Shown: piece by piece, positions 17,526 to 30,331 of the stretch
How positions within the stretch are numbered: the first letter of the stretch is position 1
Layout: every line of letters starts with the position of its first letter
NCBI RefSeq assembly: GCF_014649755.1
Contig: NZ_BMTQ01000017.1
Span: 111,666 to 175,665, forward strand
DNA: 64,000 nt
Reading direction: 5' to 3'
Source of the DNA: Streptomyces litmocidini
GTDB lineage: Bacteria > Actinomycetota > Actinomycetes > Streptomycetales > Streptomycetaceae
Program-made: the position numbers and the translations under genes
The notes under the pieces: model-generated
What the model was told of the DNA's origin: nothing
Databases searched by the model: none
Seen by the model: only the letters and a program-made list of their open reading frames with translations

Positions 17526-19028
17526 ATGGCTCAGTGGACTTCGGCGGTGGGACCGGCCCAGCTCGCCCGGCAGCTCCAGGCGCAGCAGCCCCGGCCCGCC
17601 GGGCCCGGGACCCGCAAGCCGCCCGCCTACCGCGCCCTGGCCGACGGCATCCGGCTGCTCGTCCTGGAGGGCCGCGTCCCGGTCGCCGCCCGCCTACCCG
17701 CCGAGCGGGAACTCGCCCTCGCGCTCACCGTCAGCCGCACCACGGTCGCCGCGGCCTACGAGGCGCTGCGCACCGAGGGCTTCCTGGAGTCGCGGCGCGG
17801 AGCCGGCAGCTGGACCGCCGTGCCCGCCGGGAACCCGCTGCCCGCGCGCGGCCTCGAACCGCTGCCCCCCGAGTCCCTCGGCTCGATGATCGACCTCGGC
17901 TGCGCGGCGCTGCCCGCGCCCGAGCCCTGGCTCACCCGGAGCGTCCAGGGCGCCCTGGAGGAGCTGCCGCCCTACGCCCACACGCACGGGGACTACCCGG
18001 CCGGGCTGCCCGCGCTGCGGCAGATGCTCGCCGACCGGTACACCGCGCGCGGGATCCCCACCATGCCCGAGCAGATCATGGTCACGACCGGCGCCATGGG
18101 CGCCATCGACGCCATCTGCCACCTCTTCGCCGGGCGGGGCGAGCGGATCGCCGTCGAGTCGCCCTCGTACGCCAACATCCTCCAGCTGATGCGCTCGGCC
18201 GGCGCCCGGCTGGTGCCCGTCGCCATGGCCGAGGGCCTCGGCAGCTGGGACCTGGGACGCTGGCGGCAGGTGCTGCGGGACGCGGCGCCCCGTCTCGCGT
18301 ACGTCGTCGCCGACTTCCACAACCCGACCGGCGCGCTCGCCGACGAGGACCAGCGGCGGCAGCTCGTCGAGGCGGCGCGCTCGGCCGGCACGGTCCTCGT
18401 CGTCGACGAGACCATGGCCGAGCTGCACCTGGACGAGGGCCTGGAGATGCCCCGGCCGGTCTGCGCCTTCGACCCGGCGGGCGCCACCGTCCTCACCGTC
18501 GGTTCGGCCAGCAAGGCCTTCTGGGCGGGCATGCGCATCGGCTGGGTCCGGGCCGCCCCCGACGTCATCCGTTCCCTGGTGGCCGCGCGCGCGTACGCCG
18601 ACCTCGGCACCCCCGTCCTGGAGCAGCTCGGCGTGAACTGGCTCATGCGGACGGGCGGCTGGGAGGAGGCCGTGGGACTGCGCCGCGACCAGGCCCGGGG
18701 GAACCGGGACGCGCTCGTCGCCGCCGTCCGCCGGGAACTCCCGGAGTGGGAGTTCGCGGTCCCGCGCGGCGGTCTGACCCTCTGGGTCCGCACCGGCGGC
18801 CTGTCCGGCTCCCGGCTCGCCGAGGCGGGGGAGCGGGTCGGCGTCCGCGTGCCCTCCGGCCCCCGCTTCGGCGTCGACGGCGCCTTCGAGGGCTTCGTCC
18901 GGCTGCCCTTCACGGTCGGGGGCCCGGTCGCCGACGAGGCGGCCGCCCGGCTGGCCGCCGCGGCGCGCCTGGTCGAGTCCGGCGCGGGCAGCGGGGGCGC
19001 GGAGCCGCCGAGGTCGTTCGTGGCGTAG
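17526..19028 (+). CDS. MocR-family (GntR/aminotransferase) regulator, YczR type
   Basis: A 500-aa chimeric regulator. The N-terminal GntR winged helix (about 38-105: AYRALADGIRLL, LTVSRTTVAAAYEALRTEGFL) is fused to a fold-type I aminotransferase-like domain. The PLP lysine is in GSASKAFWAGMRIGW (about 340) and the PLP-binding DFHNPTG is at about 262. ATG 17526 follows GAGGAAGG. It is divergent from the YczE-like gene, which is its probable target. The ligand may be PLP or an amino compound. Confidence 0.88.
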   Translation: MAQWTSAVGPAQLARQLQAQQPRPAGPGTRKPPAYRALADGIRLLVLEGRVPVAARLPAERELALALTVSRTTVAAAYEALRTEGFLESRRGAGSWTAVPAGNPLPARGLEPLPPESLGSMIDLGCAALPAPEPWLTRSVQGALEELPPYAHTHGDYPAGLPALRQMLADRYTARGIPTMPEQIMVTTGAMGAIDAICHLFAGRGERIAVESPSYANILQLMRSAGARLVPVAMAEGLGSWDLGRWRQVLRDAAPRLAYVVADFHNPTGALADEDQRRQLVEAARSAGTVLVVDETMAELHLDEGLEMPRPVCAFDPAGATVLTVGSASKAFWAGMRIGWVRAAPDVIRSLVAARAYADLGTPVLEQLGVNWLMRTGGWEEAVGLRRDQARGNRDALVAAVRRELPEWEFAVPRGGLTLWVRTGGLSGSRLAEAGERVGVRVPSGPRFGVDGAFEGFVRLPFTVGGPVADEAAARLAAAARLVESGAGSGGAEPPRSFVA

Positions 19029-19038
19029 CGGTCCGCAC

Positions 19039-19082
19039 GGACGGCGGAGGGCCCCACGCGCGCGCGTGGGGCCCTCCGCCGT
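19039..19082. terminator. 22-bp perfect palindrome, bidirectional terminator
   Basis: The 22 bases at 19039-19060 are exactly complementary to 19061-19082. The palindrome fills the 70-base gap between the ends of the convergent MocR gene and ssfA. Confidence 0.85.
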
Positions 19083-19098
19083 CCCTGGTTCCGCCCGC

Positions 19099-20994
19099 TC
19101 AGCCCTCCGCCGGGACGGGCGCGTGGAACGGGGTCGGGCCGGAGTCCGGTTCGGGACGGGGCGCCGGAGCCGGTTCGGGGGCCGCGCCGGGGACCGTCTC
19201 GACCACGGCGGCCGAGATCGTCACCGTGCCCTGGGAGGCGGCCGGGGCGGGGGCCGGGGCCTTGACGGCGACCGTGTCCTGGGCCGTGACCGCGGCCGGA
19301 GTCTTGACCGTGATCGTGTTCTGGGCCGTGACCACGGCCGGGGACTTGGCCGTGATCGTGTCCTGGGCCCCGACGGCGGCCGGGGCGGCGGCCGGGGTCT
19401 TGACCGTGACCGTGTCCGGGGCCGTGACCGCCGCCGGGGACTCGACCGTGGCCACGGGCGGGTTCGCGGGTGCGGCCGGGGCCGTGATCGCGCTGCGCTC
19501 CGGGAGCAGGTCCAGGACCGCCCGCCGGTGCGCCTCGCTCGTCGCGTCGTCGTACGGGTCGGGCGTGGCCGGCACCTGGAGCCGCAGGACCGGGCCGGTG
19601 CCCAGGCGCGCGTAGCCACGGCCCGCCGGGACCTCGGGCGTCGGCGTGGTGTGCGGCCGGGCGCCGAGGACGGCCGCGATCTGCTCCGGGGCGGCGGGGC
19701 CGAGGACGATCCGGGCCCGGGTGTGGGTCCGTACCGCCTCGCTCAGCGTCTCCGTGCTGTCGAACTGCTCGGCCACCACCACCGTGACCTGCGCCGCGCG
19801 CCCGTGCCGCAGCGGCACCTCCAGCAGCTCCTGCGGGTCGGGGCGGCCGTCGGCGGCGGCCAGGTGGCCCAGGACGCCCGGCCGGTCGAGCAGGATCCAC
19901 AGCGGACGGCGGGTGTCCTCGGGCGCCGGCTGACCGGCCTGCCGGGCCCGGTTCGCGGCGATCAGCCGCCGCTCCGTCTCGTGTGCCGCCCATTCCAGGG
20001 CGGCGAGGGCCCCGGAGAGCCCGCACTCGACCGCGAGGACGCCGGCGCGGCCGGTCAGGCACGCGTACTCGCCGGTGCCGCCGCCCTCGACGATCAGCAC
20101 GTCCCCGTGGGGGAGGGCCTGGAGCGCGATCGAGCGCAGCAGGGAAGTGGTGCCGCTGCCGGGCTGGCCGACGGCGAGCAGGTGCGGCTCGGTGGAGCGG
20201 GGGCCGGTGCGCCAGACGACGGCCGGCGCGTCCTCCGTGCCGTCCGCCGAGACGACCGGCACGGTCCGCTGCACGGCGTCGGCGTCGGTGAAACCGAGGA
20301 CGGTCTCGCCCGGCACCGTCACGAAGCGCTGGGCGGCGATGGTGGTGGGCAGGGCGGGCAGCACGCTCATGACGAGCCGGTTGCCCTCCTCGTCCCAGTC
20401 GAAGCGGTACTCGCGGCCGCGCCCGGACTTGGCGTGCAGCAGCTGCTCGATGCGGGCGCGGGCGGCCGGTTCGCCGTCGGTGAAGTACGGGGGGTACGCG
20501 ATCTTCAGCCGGGTCAGCCGTCCGTCCTCGTCGAAGGCGTACTCCCCGAAGGCGCCGCTCCACTCGCCGCCGTGGGCGAAGAGCGGCGCGGGGTCCTCCG
20601 GCACGGAGAAGTACGGCACGAGCGCCTCGTACAGGCCCTTGAGCCGGGCGATCTCCGCGTCGTCGGGTCCGGTCCTCACGACCGGGCGCTCCCGGCCCAG
20701 CCAGGCGGCCACGGCCATGAGCAGGACGACCGCGAGGAGCGGCCCGTACGGCATGAGGGCGACGACCAGGACGCAGGCCGCGACCAGGAGCAGCGTGGGA
20801 CCACGCCGCTCCTTGGGGGTCGCGGCCCACCTGGCGCGCGCGGTCGCGGCCAGCTTCCGCAGACCACGGGAGACCGTGATCAGCGGATGGAGCACGTCGG
20901 TGGCGCTGTCGGCGGCCGTGCGCGCGATCTCTCGACTGCGAGCGATCTGTGCGCTGCCGCTGCTCAGAATGCGGGGGAGTGGTCGCCGGGCCAC
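19099..20994 (-). CDS. ssfA: SpoIIIE/FtsK-like sporulation protein SsfA
   Basis: A 631-aa protein with one or two membrane segments (about 66-99) and a P-loop domain. In S. coelicolor SsfA is a SpoIIIE/FtsK-like protein targeted to sporulation septa by SmeA and needed for proper DNA segregation. The Walker A region reads GQPGSGTTS (276-284), with Thr where the usual Lys should be. The Walker B strand is LWILLDRP (Asp370). Residues about 500-590 are near-tandem copies of a Thr-Val-rich unit (TITVKTPAAVTAQDTV). The C-terminus is Pro-rich. It follows smeA by 37 bases in the same direction. Confidence 0.85.
   Translation of the reverse strand: MARRPLPRILSSGSAQIARSREIARTAADSATDVLHPLITVSRGLRKLAATARARWAATPKERRGPTLLLVAACVLVVALMPYGPLLAVVLLMAVAAWLGRERPVVRTGPDDAEIARLKGLYEALVPYFSVPEDPAPLFAHGGEWSGAFGEYAFDEDGRLTRLKIAYPPYFTDGEPAARARIEQLLHAKSGRGREYRFDWDEEGNRLVMSVLPALPTTIAAQRFVTVPGETVLGFTDADAVQRTVPVVSADGTEDAPAVVWRTGPRSTEPHLLAVGQPGSGTTSLLRSIALQALPHGDVLIVEGGGTGEYACLTGRAGVLAVECGLSGALAALEWAAHETERRLIAANRARQAGQPAPEDTRRPLWILLDRPGVLGHLAAADGRPDPQELLEVPLRHGRAAQVTVVVAEQFDSTETLSEAVRTHTRARIVLGPAAPEQIAAVLGARPHTTPTPEVPAGRGYARLGTGPVLRLQVPATPDPYDDATSEAHRRAVLDLLPERSAITAPAAPANPPVATVESPAAVTAPDTVTVKTPAAAPAAVGAQDTITAKSPAVVTAQNTITVKTPAAVTAQDTVAVKAPAPAPAASQGTVTISAAVVETVPGAAPEPAPAPRPEPDSGPTPFHAPVPAEG
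19240..19460. repeat. degenerate coding repeats in the ssfA C-terminus
   Basis: Imperfect tandem units of roughly 42-60 bases, each containing a variant of GACCGTGATCGTGTTCTGGG (plus-strand reading). They encode repeated Thr-Ile/Val-Thr-Val-Lys motifs. This looks like expansion of a disordered tail. Confidence 0.6.
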
Positions 20995-21031
20995 GAAGTA
21001 CTCCTGAATCGGTGGAAGGGACTGAAGGGCG

Positions 21032-21226
21032 TCAGAACTTGATCCCGCCCAGGAGGCCGGCGAGGCTCTGGCCGCCCGCCGTGATGCTCGGGGCGATGGC
21101 GGTGCCCGCGAGGTAGAAGCCGAACAGCGAGCTGACGAGGGCGTGTGAGGCCTTCATGCCGTCCTTCTTGAAGAACAGGAAGCAGATGATGCCGAGCAGA
21201 ACCACGCCTGAGATGGACAGGATCAT
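21032..21226 (-). CDS. smeA: small membrane protein SmeA
   Basis: A 64-aa protein with two hydrophobic segments (about 3-20, ILSISGVVLLGIICFLFF, and about 29-48). A charged KKDGMK turn separates them. In S. coelicolor SmeA localises to sporulation septa and brings SsfA there. Length, position directly before ssfA and orientation all fit. ATG 21226 follows AGGAGAACAACCA. The upstream region holds a BldD-like box. Confidence 0.9.
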   Translation of the reverse strand: MILSISGVVLLGIICFLFFKKDGMKASHALVSSLFGFYLAGTAIAPSITAGGQSLAGLLGGIKF

Positions 21227-21540
21227 TGGTTGTTCTCCTGGTTGAGGGGACAGTCACCATGAGTTCTTCCAGATTCACCGGGAGTATCTATGTGATTAAA
21301 GGTGCATTCGAGTGAAAAACGGCTGATTTCACTTGTCCGGCGGACAGCGGACGCCCCGCCGGGTGGCGAAATGCCCGGCGTGCGCTAGGAGCGGGTCCCG
21401 GGACGGGAGGACGTGGTGATCTTTGCCTCGGTGGGGCGCGGTCATGTCGACGGACGGGCAGTACCCTGTCGATTCACTCGTACGGCCGCGCTCACCGCGC
21501 GCGGGCCGACAACGACAGGAGAGAGAGGCGGTTCCACCCG
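21227..21540. other. divergent gap between smeA and the ankyrin gene
   Basis: 314 bases without a convincing gene. It is less GC-rich near 21270-21335, where the smeA promoter and the BldD-like box lie. The ankyrin gene has AGGAGAGAGAGG at 21519-21530 as ribosome site. Confidence 0.6.
21311..21333. promoter_or_regulatory. BldD-like box upstream of smeA-ssfA
   Basis: AGTGA (21311-21315) and TCACT (21329-21333) form an inverted repeat spaced by 13 bases, 85-107 bases upstream of smeA. BldD recognises AGTGA-Nm-TCACC-type sites, and smeA-ssfA is, from memory, a BldD target in S. coelicolor. It would keep the operon off during vegetative growth. Confidence 0.65.
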
Positions 21541-21933
21541 ATGAGCGAGACTCCGGACCCCGAGGTCGTCGAGCTGGCGTCGAAGGTCTTCGACCTCGCG
21601 CGCACGGGTGACGCCGACGCCCTCGCCGCCTACGTCGACGCGGGCGTCCCCGCGAACCTCACCAACGACAAGGGCGACACCCTCGTCATGCTCGCCGCCT
21701 ACCACGGCCACGCCGCCGCGGTCGCCGCCCTCCTGGAGCGCGGCGCCGAGGCCGACCGCCCCAACGACCGCGGCCAGACCCCGCTCGCCGGCGCCGTCTT
21801 CAAGGGCGAGGACGCCGTGATCCGCGCCCTCCTCGCCGCCGGCGCCGATCCGGAGGCAGGGACTCCGTCCGCGCTCGACACCGCCCGCATGTTCGGCAGG
21901 ACCGAACTCCTGGAGCTCTTCGGAGCCGGGTGA
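21541..21933 (+). CDS. ankyrin-repeat protein
   Basis: A 130-aa cytoplasmic protein made of about three ankyrin repeats: GDTLVMLAAYHGHAAAVAALLERGA (about 45-68) with its GH and LL pattern, then RGQTPLAGAVFKGEDAVIRALLAAGA (about 78-102), then a shorter last unit. Ankyrin repeats bind other proteins; the partner is unknown. It stands alone and starts at ATG after a clear AGGAG sequence. Confidence 0.85.
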   Translation: MSETPDPEVVELASKVFDLARTGDADALAAYVDAGVPANLTNDKGDTLVMLAAYHGHAAAVAALLERGAEADRPNDRGQTPLAGAVFKGEDAVIRALLAAGADPEAGTPSALDTARMFGRTELLELFGAG

Positions 21934-22189
21934 ACGGCGGCTGAACCCCAGGTGGGAGCAGCGTCGTAAATGTGGTCGCGGTGGCGAAATGGGTGGGTCA
22001 TCATGACGTCGGGCCCGGCAAAACGGGTCACCGACGAGAGGCTGAGGAAGATGATCACAAGCAGGCGAACGACGACGGGCGGCCCCGAATGTTGCCGCGC
22101 GGCCTAGGCGTACGGGCGATGTACCGCCCGACCGGGCTCCCCCCGGTATCCCCCGGTCGTGTCGACAGCTTGATGTGAGGCGTCTTCCC

Positions 22190-23605
22190 ATGTTCGAACC
22201 AGTCATAGCGCCGAGCGGCACCCTGCTCGGTCTGCTGCAGCGGGGCCGCGGCGACGGCACCCTGCACGCGCTCGCCGCGCCACGCGCCGAGGCCCTCGCG
22301 GCCCTCAACCACTGCGTTCTCGACGACCCCCGCCACGACTGGCAGGTCGAGAACCGCTCCCTCTACTACGCCCGTCTCTACCTGGACCTCCACGGAGGCC
22401 TCGACGAGATCGAGGCGCACCTCCTGGGTGCCGAGGACCACCTCGACACCGAGGAGTCCCGGACCGGGCTCGCGCTCGCCGTCCTCGGGCACCTCGCCTC
22501 CTACGGGCGCCAGGACGCCCTGCTGCTGCTCCGGCGGTACGCGGCGACCGGCGCGAACTGGGCCTGGGCCCTGGACGAGCTGGCCCTCCGCGACGACGAC
22601 GCCGGACTCCGCGCGCTCGCCCTGCCCGTGCTGGCCCGCTTCCCGGCCGACGCGGACGGCGACGCCGAGCTGGCGCGCACCGTCCGCGACGCCTTCGAAC
22701 CCCGCCCCTGGCGGCTGTGGGCCGAGGACCCGCGCGAGGCCGTCGCCGCCCGGGTCAGGGCCGCCCGGGAACAGGGCTCCTTCGACCGCTGGCAGCGCCA
22801 GATGCGCCCCGCCGGGCCCCGCCCCGGCTGGAGCGTCCGGGCCGTCCTCGACTGGGCGCAGGAGGGGTACGAGCGCGGAGCCGTCCTGCACGGCCCCGCC
22901 GCCCGCTGCCTGACCGCCGTCGCCGGACCCGAGGACCGGCCCGAACTCCTCGCCGCCGCCCGGCACGGCGCCACGGGGGCCCGCGGCGCCGCCCTGCACC
23001 ACCTCGCCGAGACACGGGACCCCGCCGTCCTCGACCTCGTCGAGGCCGCGGCCGACGGCGCCTCCCACGAGGTCGCCGAGGTCGCCGTCGCCGCCTACCG
23101 GCGGATGTGCGGCGAGGACGCCGTCGCCCGCGCCCGCGCGTGGGTCCGGCGCACCGACGCCCTCGGGACGGCCGCCGCCGAGGTCCTCGCCTGCCGCGGC
23201 ACCGCCCAGGACGCCGGCCTCGTCCTCGGCGCCCTCCGCGACACCGTGCGCTCCGCGGGCCCCGACGCCCCCGAGCTCGCCTGCCTCGTCGACGGCGCCG
23301 GACGCCTCGGCATCGCCTGCGCGGCACCCGTGCTGCGCCACGTCTACCGCGAGACGACCTCCTCCCGGCTGCGCGGCCACGTGGCCCGCGCCCTCGCCGC
23401 CACCGACCCCACCTTCGCGACCGGATTCGCCGTCGAATGCCTCTGGGACTGCGAGGAGACCACGCGCGAGGTGGCGGCCCAGCACGCCGAGACCGGTGAC
23501 GCGCGCGTCGCCGAGCGATTGCGCCGCCTCGCCGCCGACCCCGCCGAAGAGGTCGAGGTCCAGGCGGCGGTACGCAACCGGATAGGGCCGGACCTCCAGG
23601 TCTGA
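22190..23605 (+). CDS. HEAT-repeat-like protein
   Basis: A 471-aa soluble, helix-rich protein starting MFEPVIAPSGTLLGLLQRGRG. From about residue 110 onward helical pairs recur with the Ala/Leu pattern of HEAT-like repeats (for example RPELLAAARHGATGARGAAL and ACAAPVLRHVYRE). It has no catalytic motif and no membrane segment. ATG 22190 has GAGG upstream; an in-frame GTG at 22175 would add five residues. Such scaffolds organise protein complexes; its partners are unknown. Confidence 0.75.
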   Translation: MFEPVIAPSGTLLGLLQRGRGDGTLHALAAPRAEALAALNHCVLDDPRHDWQVENRSLYYARLYLDLHGGLDEIEAHLLGAEDHLDTEESRTGLALAVLGHLASYGRQDALLLLRRYAATGANWAWALDELALRDDDAGLRALALPVLARFPADADGDAELARTVRDAFEPRPWRLWAEDPREAVAARVRAAREQGSFDRWQRQMRPAGPRPGWSVRAVLDWAQEGYERGAVLHGPAARCLTAVAGPEDRPELLAAARHGATGARGAALHHLAETRDPAVLDLVEAAADGASHEVAEVAVAAYRRMCGEDAVARARAWVRRTDALGTAAAEVLACRGTAQDAGLVLGALRDTVRSAGPDAPELACLVDGAGRLGIACAAPVLRHVYRETTSSRLRGHVARALAATDPTFATGFAVECLWDCEETTREVAAQHAETGDARVAERLRRLAADPAEEVEVQAAVRNRIGPDLQV

Positions 23606-24039
23606 CCCCGGCTCCGGGACAGCGACAGGTCCGACCACCCCTCCCGGCCCGACCTCGCGCACCCGAGCCACCCGCCACCCGGCCCCCGGGGCGGCGCGGC
23701 CTGCGGCGGAGAACCCGCCGACCGTGGCCCCGCCCCGGGGGCCGGGGCGTTCCCGGGCCAGGCCGGGGCCCGCGTCCCCGCCCGGCCCTCCCCGCGCGCG
23801 AGTCGGTCCCGGGCTCCGAGTCCGGCGGCGGCCGCGGGCCGGGGTTCCCGGCCCGGGCGTGGGCCCGGGGCTCCGAGCCCCGCCCCGGCCCCGGTCCTCG
23901 CCCGGGTCTTCCGGGCCGGGCGTTTCGGGCTCCGAGCCCCGCCCCGGCCGGGCGCCCCGGGGGAAACGCTCACGGGACGTTCCCTCCCCGTCCAGATTCA
24001 CGTCGGCGGGGGCACGCCGGGCGCGACGACAACACCCGT
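23606..24039 (+). other. 434-base GC-rich gap with direct repeats
   Basis: No gene found. A 23-base sequence (starting GGGCTCCGAGCCCCG) occurs at 23868-23890 and again at 23927-23949. A weaker copy of its first ten bases lies near 23814. The rest is a mixture of G and C runs with many short dyads. Confidence 0.6.
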
Positions 24040-24696
24040 ATGCGTGTCGTCATCGTCACCGAATCCTTCCCTCCCGACGTCAACGGCGTGGCGCACTGCG
24101 CCCTGCAGACCGCGCGCCCCCTCGCCCGGCGGGGGCACACCCCGCTCGTCACCGCCCCCGCCGTCGCCGATCCGGCCGCGGACGCCGACGCCCCCCGCGC
24201 CGTCGTCCGGGTGCCCTCCCTCCCCCTGCCCGGCTGTCCGCGGGTACGCGTCGCCCTGCCCAGCCGCCGGATCGCCGTGGCCACCGCCGCCCGCCGCGCC
24301 GACCTGCCGGGCGCCCGGTTCCCGGGCCGCCGCACCGGCACCGGCCTCGCCCGGATCTTCGCCTCGCCCGACGTCTTCGTCCGCACCGGCCCGTACGAGA
24401 CGTTCTGCCGGACCGTCCAGGAGGCCATGGCGAGCGGGGTCCCCGTCGTCGCCCCGGCCGCCGGCGGGCCCCTGAACCTGGTCGACCACGGCCGCACGGG
24501 ACTGCTCGTCGCGCCGGGCGACCCGGACGCGCTGCGCGGGGCCGTCGCCGCGCCGGCCGCCGCGCCCGGGACGCGGGCCGCCCTCGGCCCGGCCGGACGG
24601 GCCGCCGTCGAAGGACGCACCGGGGAGGCGCTCGGCGGCGAACCGACCGGCCCCTACCTGGAGGTGCTGCGCGAGCGGACGGCGGTGGCGGCATGA
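24040..24696 (+). CDS. internally deleted GT4 glycosyltransferase (probably inactive)
   Basis: A 218-aa frame. The first about 82 residues (MRVVIVTESFPPDVNGV and so on) are the N-terminal Rossmann part of a GDP-mannose-type GT4 mannosyltransferase. From about residue 105 the sequence is already the C-terminal nucleotide-binding part (DVFVRTGPYETFCRTVQEAM, then GVPVVAPAAGGP). Family members are about 375-400 aa, so about 150-180 residues in the middle are missing while the frame is kept. The Glu pair of the donor site (E-x7-E) survives. A working enzyme is unlikely. Its stop overlaps the next start (ATGA). No good ribosome site precedes the ATG. Confidence 0.65.
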   Translation: MRVVIVTESFPPDVNGVAHCALQTARPLARRGHTPLVTAPAVADPAADADAPRAVVRVPSLPLPGCPRVRVALPSRRIAVATAARRADLPGARFPGRRTGTGLARIFASPDVFVRTGPYETFCRTVQEAMASGVPVVAPAAGGPLNLVDHGRTGLLVAPGDPDALRGAVAAPAAAPGTRAALGPAGRAAVEGRTGEALGGEPTGPYLEVLRERTAVAA

Positions 24697-25852
24697 GCGG
24701 CGTCCGTACGGGAGGGGGAGCGGGACTCCGGATCGTGCGGCTCGCGAACTTCGTGACGCCCACCTCGGGCGGCCTGCGCACCGCCCTCGACCAGCTCGGC
24801 CGCGGCTACCTGGCCGCCGGGCACGAGCCCGTCCTCGTCGTCCCCGGCGCCGCCGCGAGCGACCGCCGCACCGAGCAGGGCCGGGTCGTCACGCTCCCCG
24901 GCCCCGTGCTGCCCGGCACCGGCGGCTACCGGGTCCTCGCCGACCGGCGCCGGGTCCGCCGGCTCCTCGACGAACTCGCCCCCGACCGGATCGAGGTCTC
25001 GGACCGCACCACGCTGCGGTGGACGGGGGAGTGGGCGCGACGCGCGCGCGTGCCGTCGGTCATGGTCTCCCACGAGACCGCGGACGGGGCGCTGCGCACC
25101 TGGGGCGTGCCGCCCGCGCTCGCGGCCGGCGCCGCGGACCGGCTCAACCGCCGCACCGCGTGGGCCTTCGCGCGGATCGTGTGCACGACGGAGCGGGCGG
25201 AGCGCGAGTTCGTACGGATCGGGGCCCGCAACGTCGTACGGGCCCCGCTCGGCGTGGACCTGGACCGCTGCCGGCCCGACCGCCGCGGCGCCGTGCCGCG
25301 CGCCCGGTACGCCGGCGGGGAGCGGGTGCTGCTCCTGCTGTGTTCGCGCCTCTCGGTCGAGAAACGGCCGGGCACGGCCCTGGACGCCCTGGAGGAGCTG
25401 CGGGCCTCGGGGACCCCGGCGGCGCTCGTGGTCGCGGGGGACGGGCCGCTGAGGGGCGCCCTGGAGCGGCGGGCGCGCGAGCGGCGGCTGCCGGTGCGGT
25501 TCCTCGGGCACGTGGCCGACCGGGAGGCCCTGGCGGACCTCCAGGCGGCGGCCGACGTGTGCCTGGCGCCGGGGCCCGCGGAGGCGTTCGGCCTCTCCGC
25601 CCTGGAGGCCCTGGCCTGCGGGACCCCCGTCGTGGTCAGCGCCTCCTCCGCCCTGCCCGAGGTCGTGGGCACGGCGGGGGCGTCCGCCGCCGACGCGCCG
25701 GGTGCCTTCGCCGACGGCGTACGGAGCCTGCTCGCGGTCCCGGAGGGCGTCCGCCGCCGGGCCGCACGCACGCGTGCGGAGCTCTTCTCCTGGGACCGCG
25801 CCGTCACCGCCTTCCTCCACGCCCACGACGCCCTCCCGGCCACAATGGGGAG

Positions 25853-25856
<4 letters not shown>
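24693..25856 (+). CDS. GT4-family glycosyltransferase
   Basis: A 387-aa complete GT-B enzyme. The N-terminal domain has the Gly-rich acceptor loop TPTSGGLRTALDQLGRGY (about 24-40). LLLCSRLSVEKRPGTALDAL (about 210-228) starts the donor domain. The E-x7-E motif lies in PAEAFGLSALEALACG (about 300-315), followed by TPVVVSASSALPEVVG. This fits a mannosyl- or glucosyl-transferase of the GT4 family for lipid or polysaccharide. ATG overlaps the upstream stop, and the downstream 5-oxoprolinase ATG overlaps this stop, so three genes are coupled. Confidence 0.88.
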
Positions 25857-29446
<3,590 letters not shown>

Positions 29447-29467
29447 GCCGCGCCCGCCGCCGGTCCC

Positions 29468-30331
29468 TCACCGCACCGGCACGAACCGCACCGGCGTCCC
29501 CGGAACCGCCTGCGCGGCCGCGCCCAGGTCGGCCTCCCGCACCACCGCGACCACCGGATAGCCCCCGGTCGTCGGATGGTCCGCCAGGAACACCACCGGA
29601 TGACCGTCCGGCGGCACCTGCACCGCGCCCAGGACCATGCCCTCGCTCGGCAGCTCGCCCGGCCGGGCCCGTTCCAGCGCCGGGCCCTCGAGCCGCAGCC
29701 CGATCCGGTTGCTCGCCGCGGACACCCGGTACGCGCGCGTGGCGAAGGTCCGCAGCGCGCCCGCGGTGAACCAGTCGTCGCGGGGACCGAGCCGGACGCG
29801 CAGGACGAGCTCCGCCGCCGGGCCCGGCCACGGCGGGGCGTCGACCGGCACCCGTACGCCCGTGTCCGCGCCCAGCGGCAGCACCGTCCCCTCCGCGAGC
29901 GGCGCCGGGCCGAGGCCCGACAGCAGGTCGGCGGAGCGGCTGCCGAGCACCGGCGCGACGGCGATCCCGCCACCGAACGCCACGTACGAACGCAGTCCGC
30001 GCACGGCCGCGCCGACCTCCAGGAGCGACCCGGCGCCGACCCGGACCGTCGTCCCCCAGGCGGCCGGGCGGCCGTCCACCCGGACCGGGCAGGGCGCGCC
30101 GCCCACCGCCACGGTCACCGCGCACCGGGGCCGCAGCGCGCACCCGCTGACGGTGGTCTCCAGGACCGCCGCGCCCTCCGCGTTGCCGACGAGCCGGTTG
30201 ACGAGGCGCCCGGCCGCCGGGTCGAGGGCGCCCGAGCGGGGCACGCCGAGGTGCGCGTACCCCGTGCGCCCCAGGTCCTGGACGGTGGTCAGCGCCCCGG
30301 CCCGGACCACGGCGACGGCCCGGTCGCTCAT
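29468..30331 (-). CDS. pxpC: 5-oxoprolinase subunit PxpC
   Basis: A 287-aa protein of the biotin-dependent-carboxyltransferase/KipA family, one of the three subunits of the prokaryotic 5-oxoprolinase PxpABC. It has LTTVQDLGRTGYAHLGVPRSG (part: VQDLGRTGYAHLGVP) at the N-terminus, FGGGIAVAPVLGSRSADL mid-way and EGMVLGAVQVPPDG near the C-terminus. ATG 30331 overlaps the pxpB stop by four bases. Its end is 22 bases from the convergent one-chain oxoprolinase, with no hairpin between. Confidence 0.9.
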   Translation of the reverse strand: MSDRAVAVVRAGALTTVQDLGRTGYAHLGVPRSGALDPAAGRLVNRLVGNAEGAAVLETTVSGCALRPRCAVTVAVGGAPCPVRVDGRPAAWGTTVRVGAGSLLEVGAAVRGLRSYVAFGGGIAVAPVLGSRSADLLSGLGPAPLAEGTVLPLGADTGVRVPVDAPPWPGPAAELVLRVRLGPRDDWFTAGALRTFATRAYRVSAASNRIGLRLEGPALERARPGELPSEGMVLGAVQVPPDGHPVVFLADHPTTGGYPVVAVVREADLGAAAQAVPGTPVRFVPVR

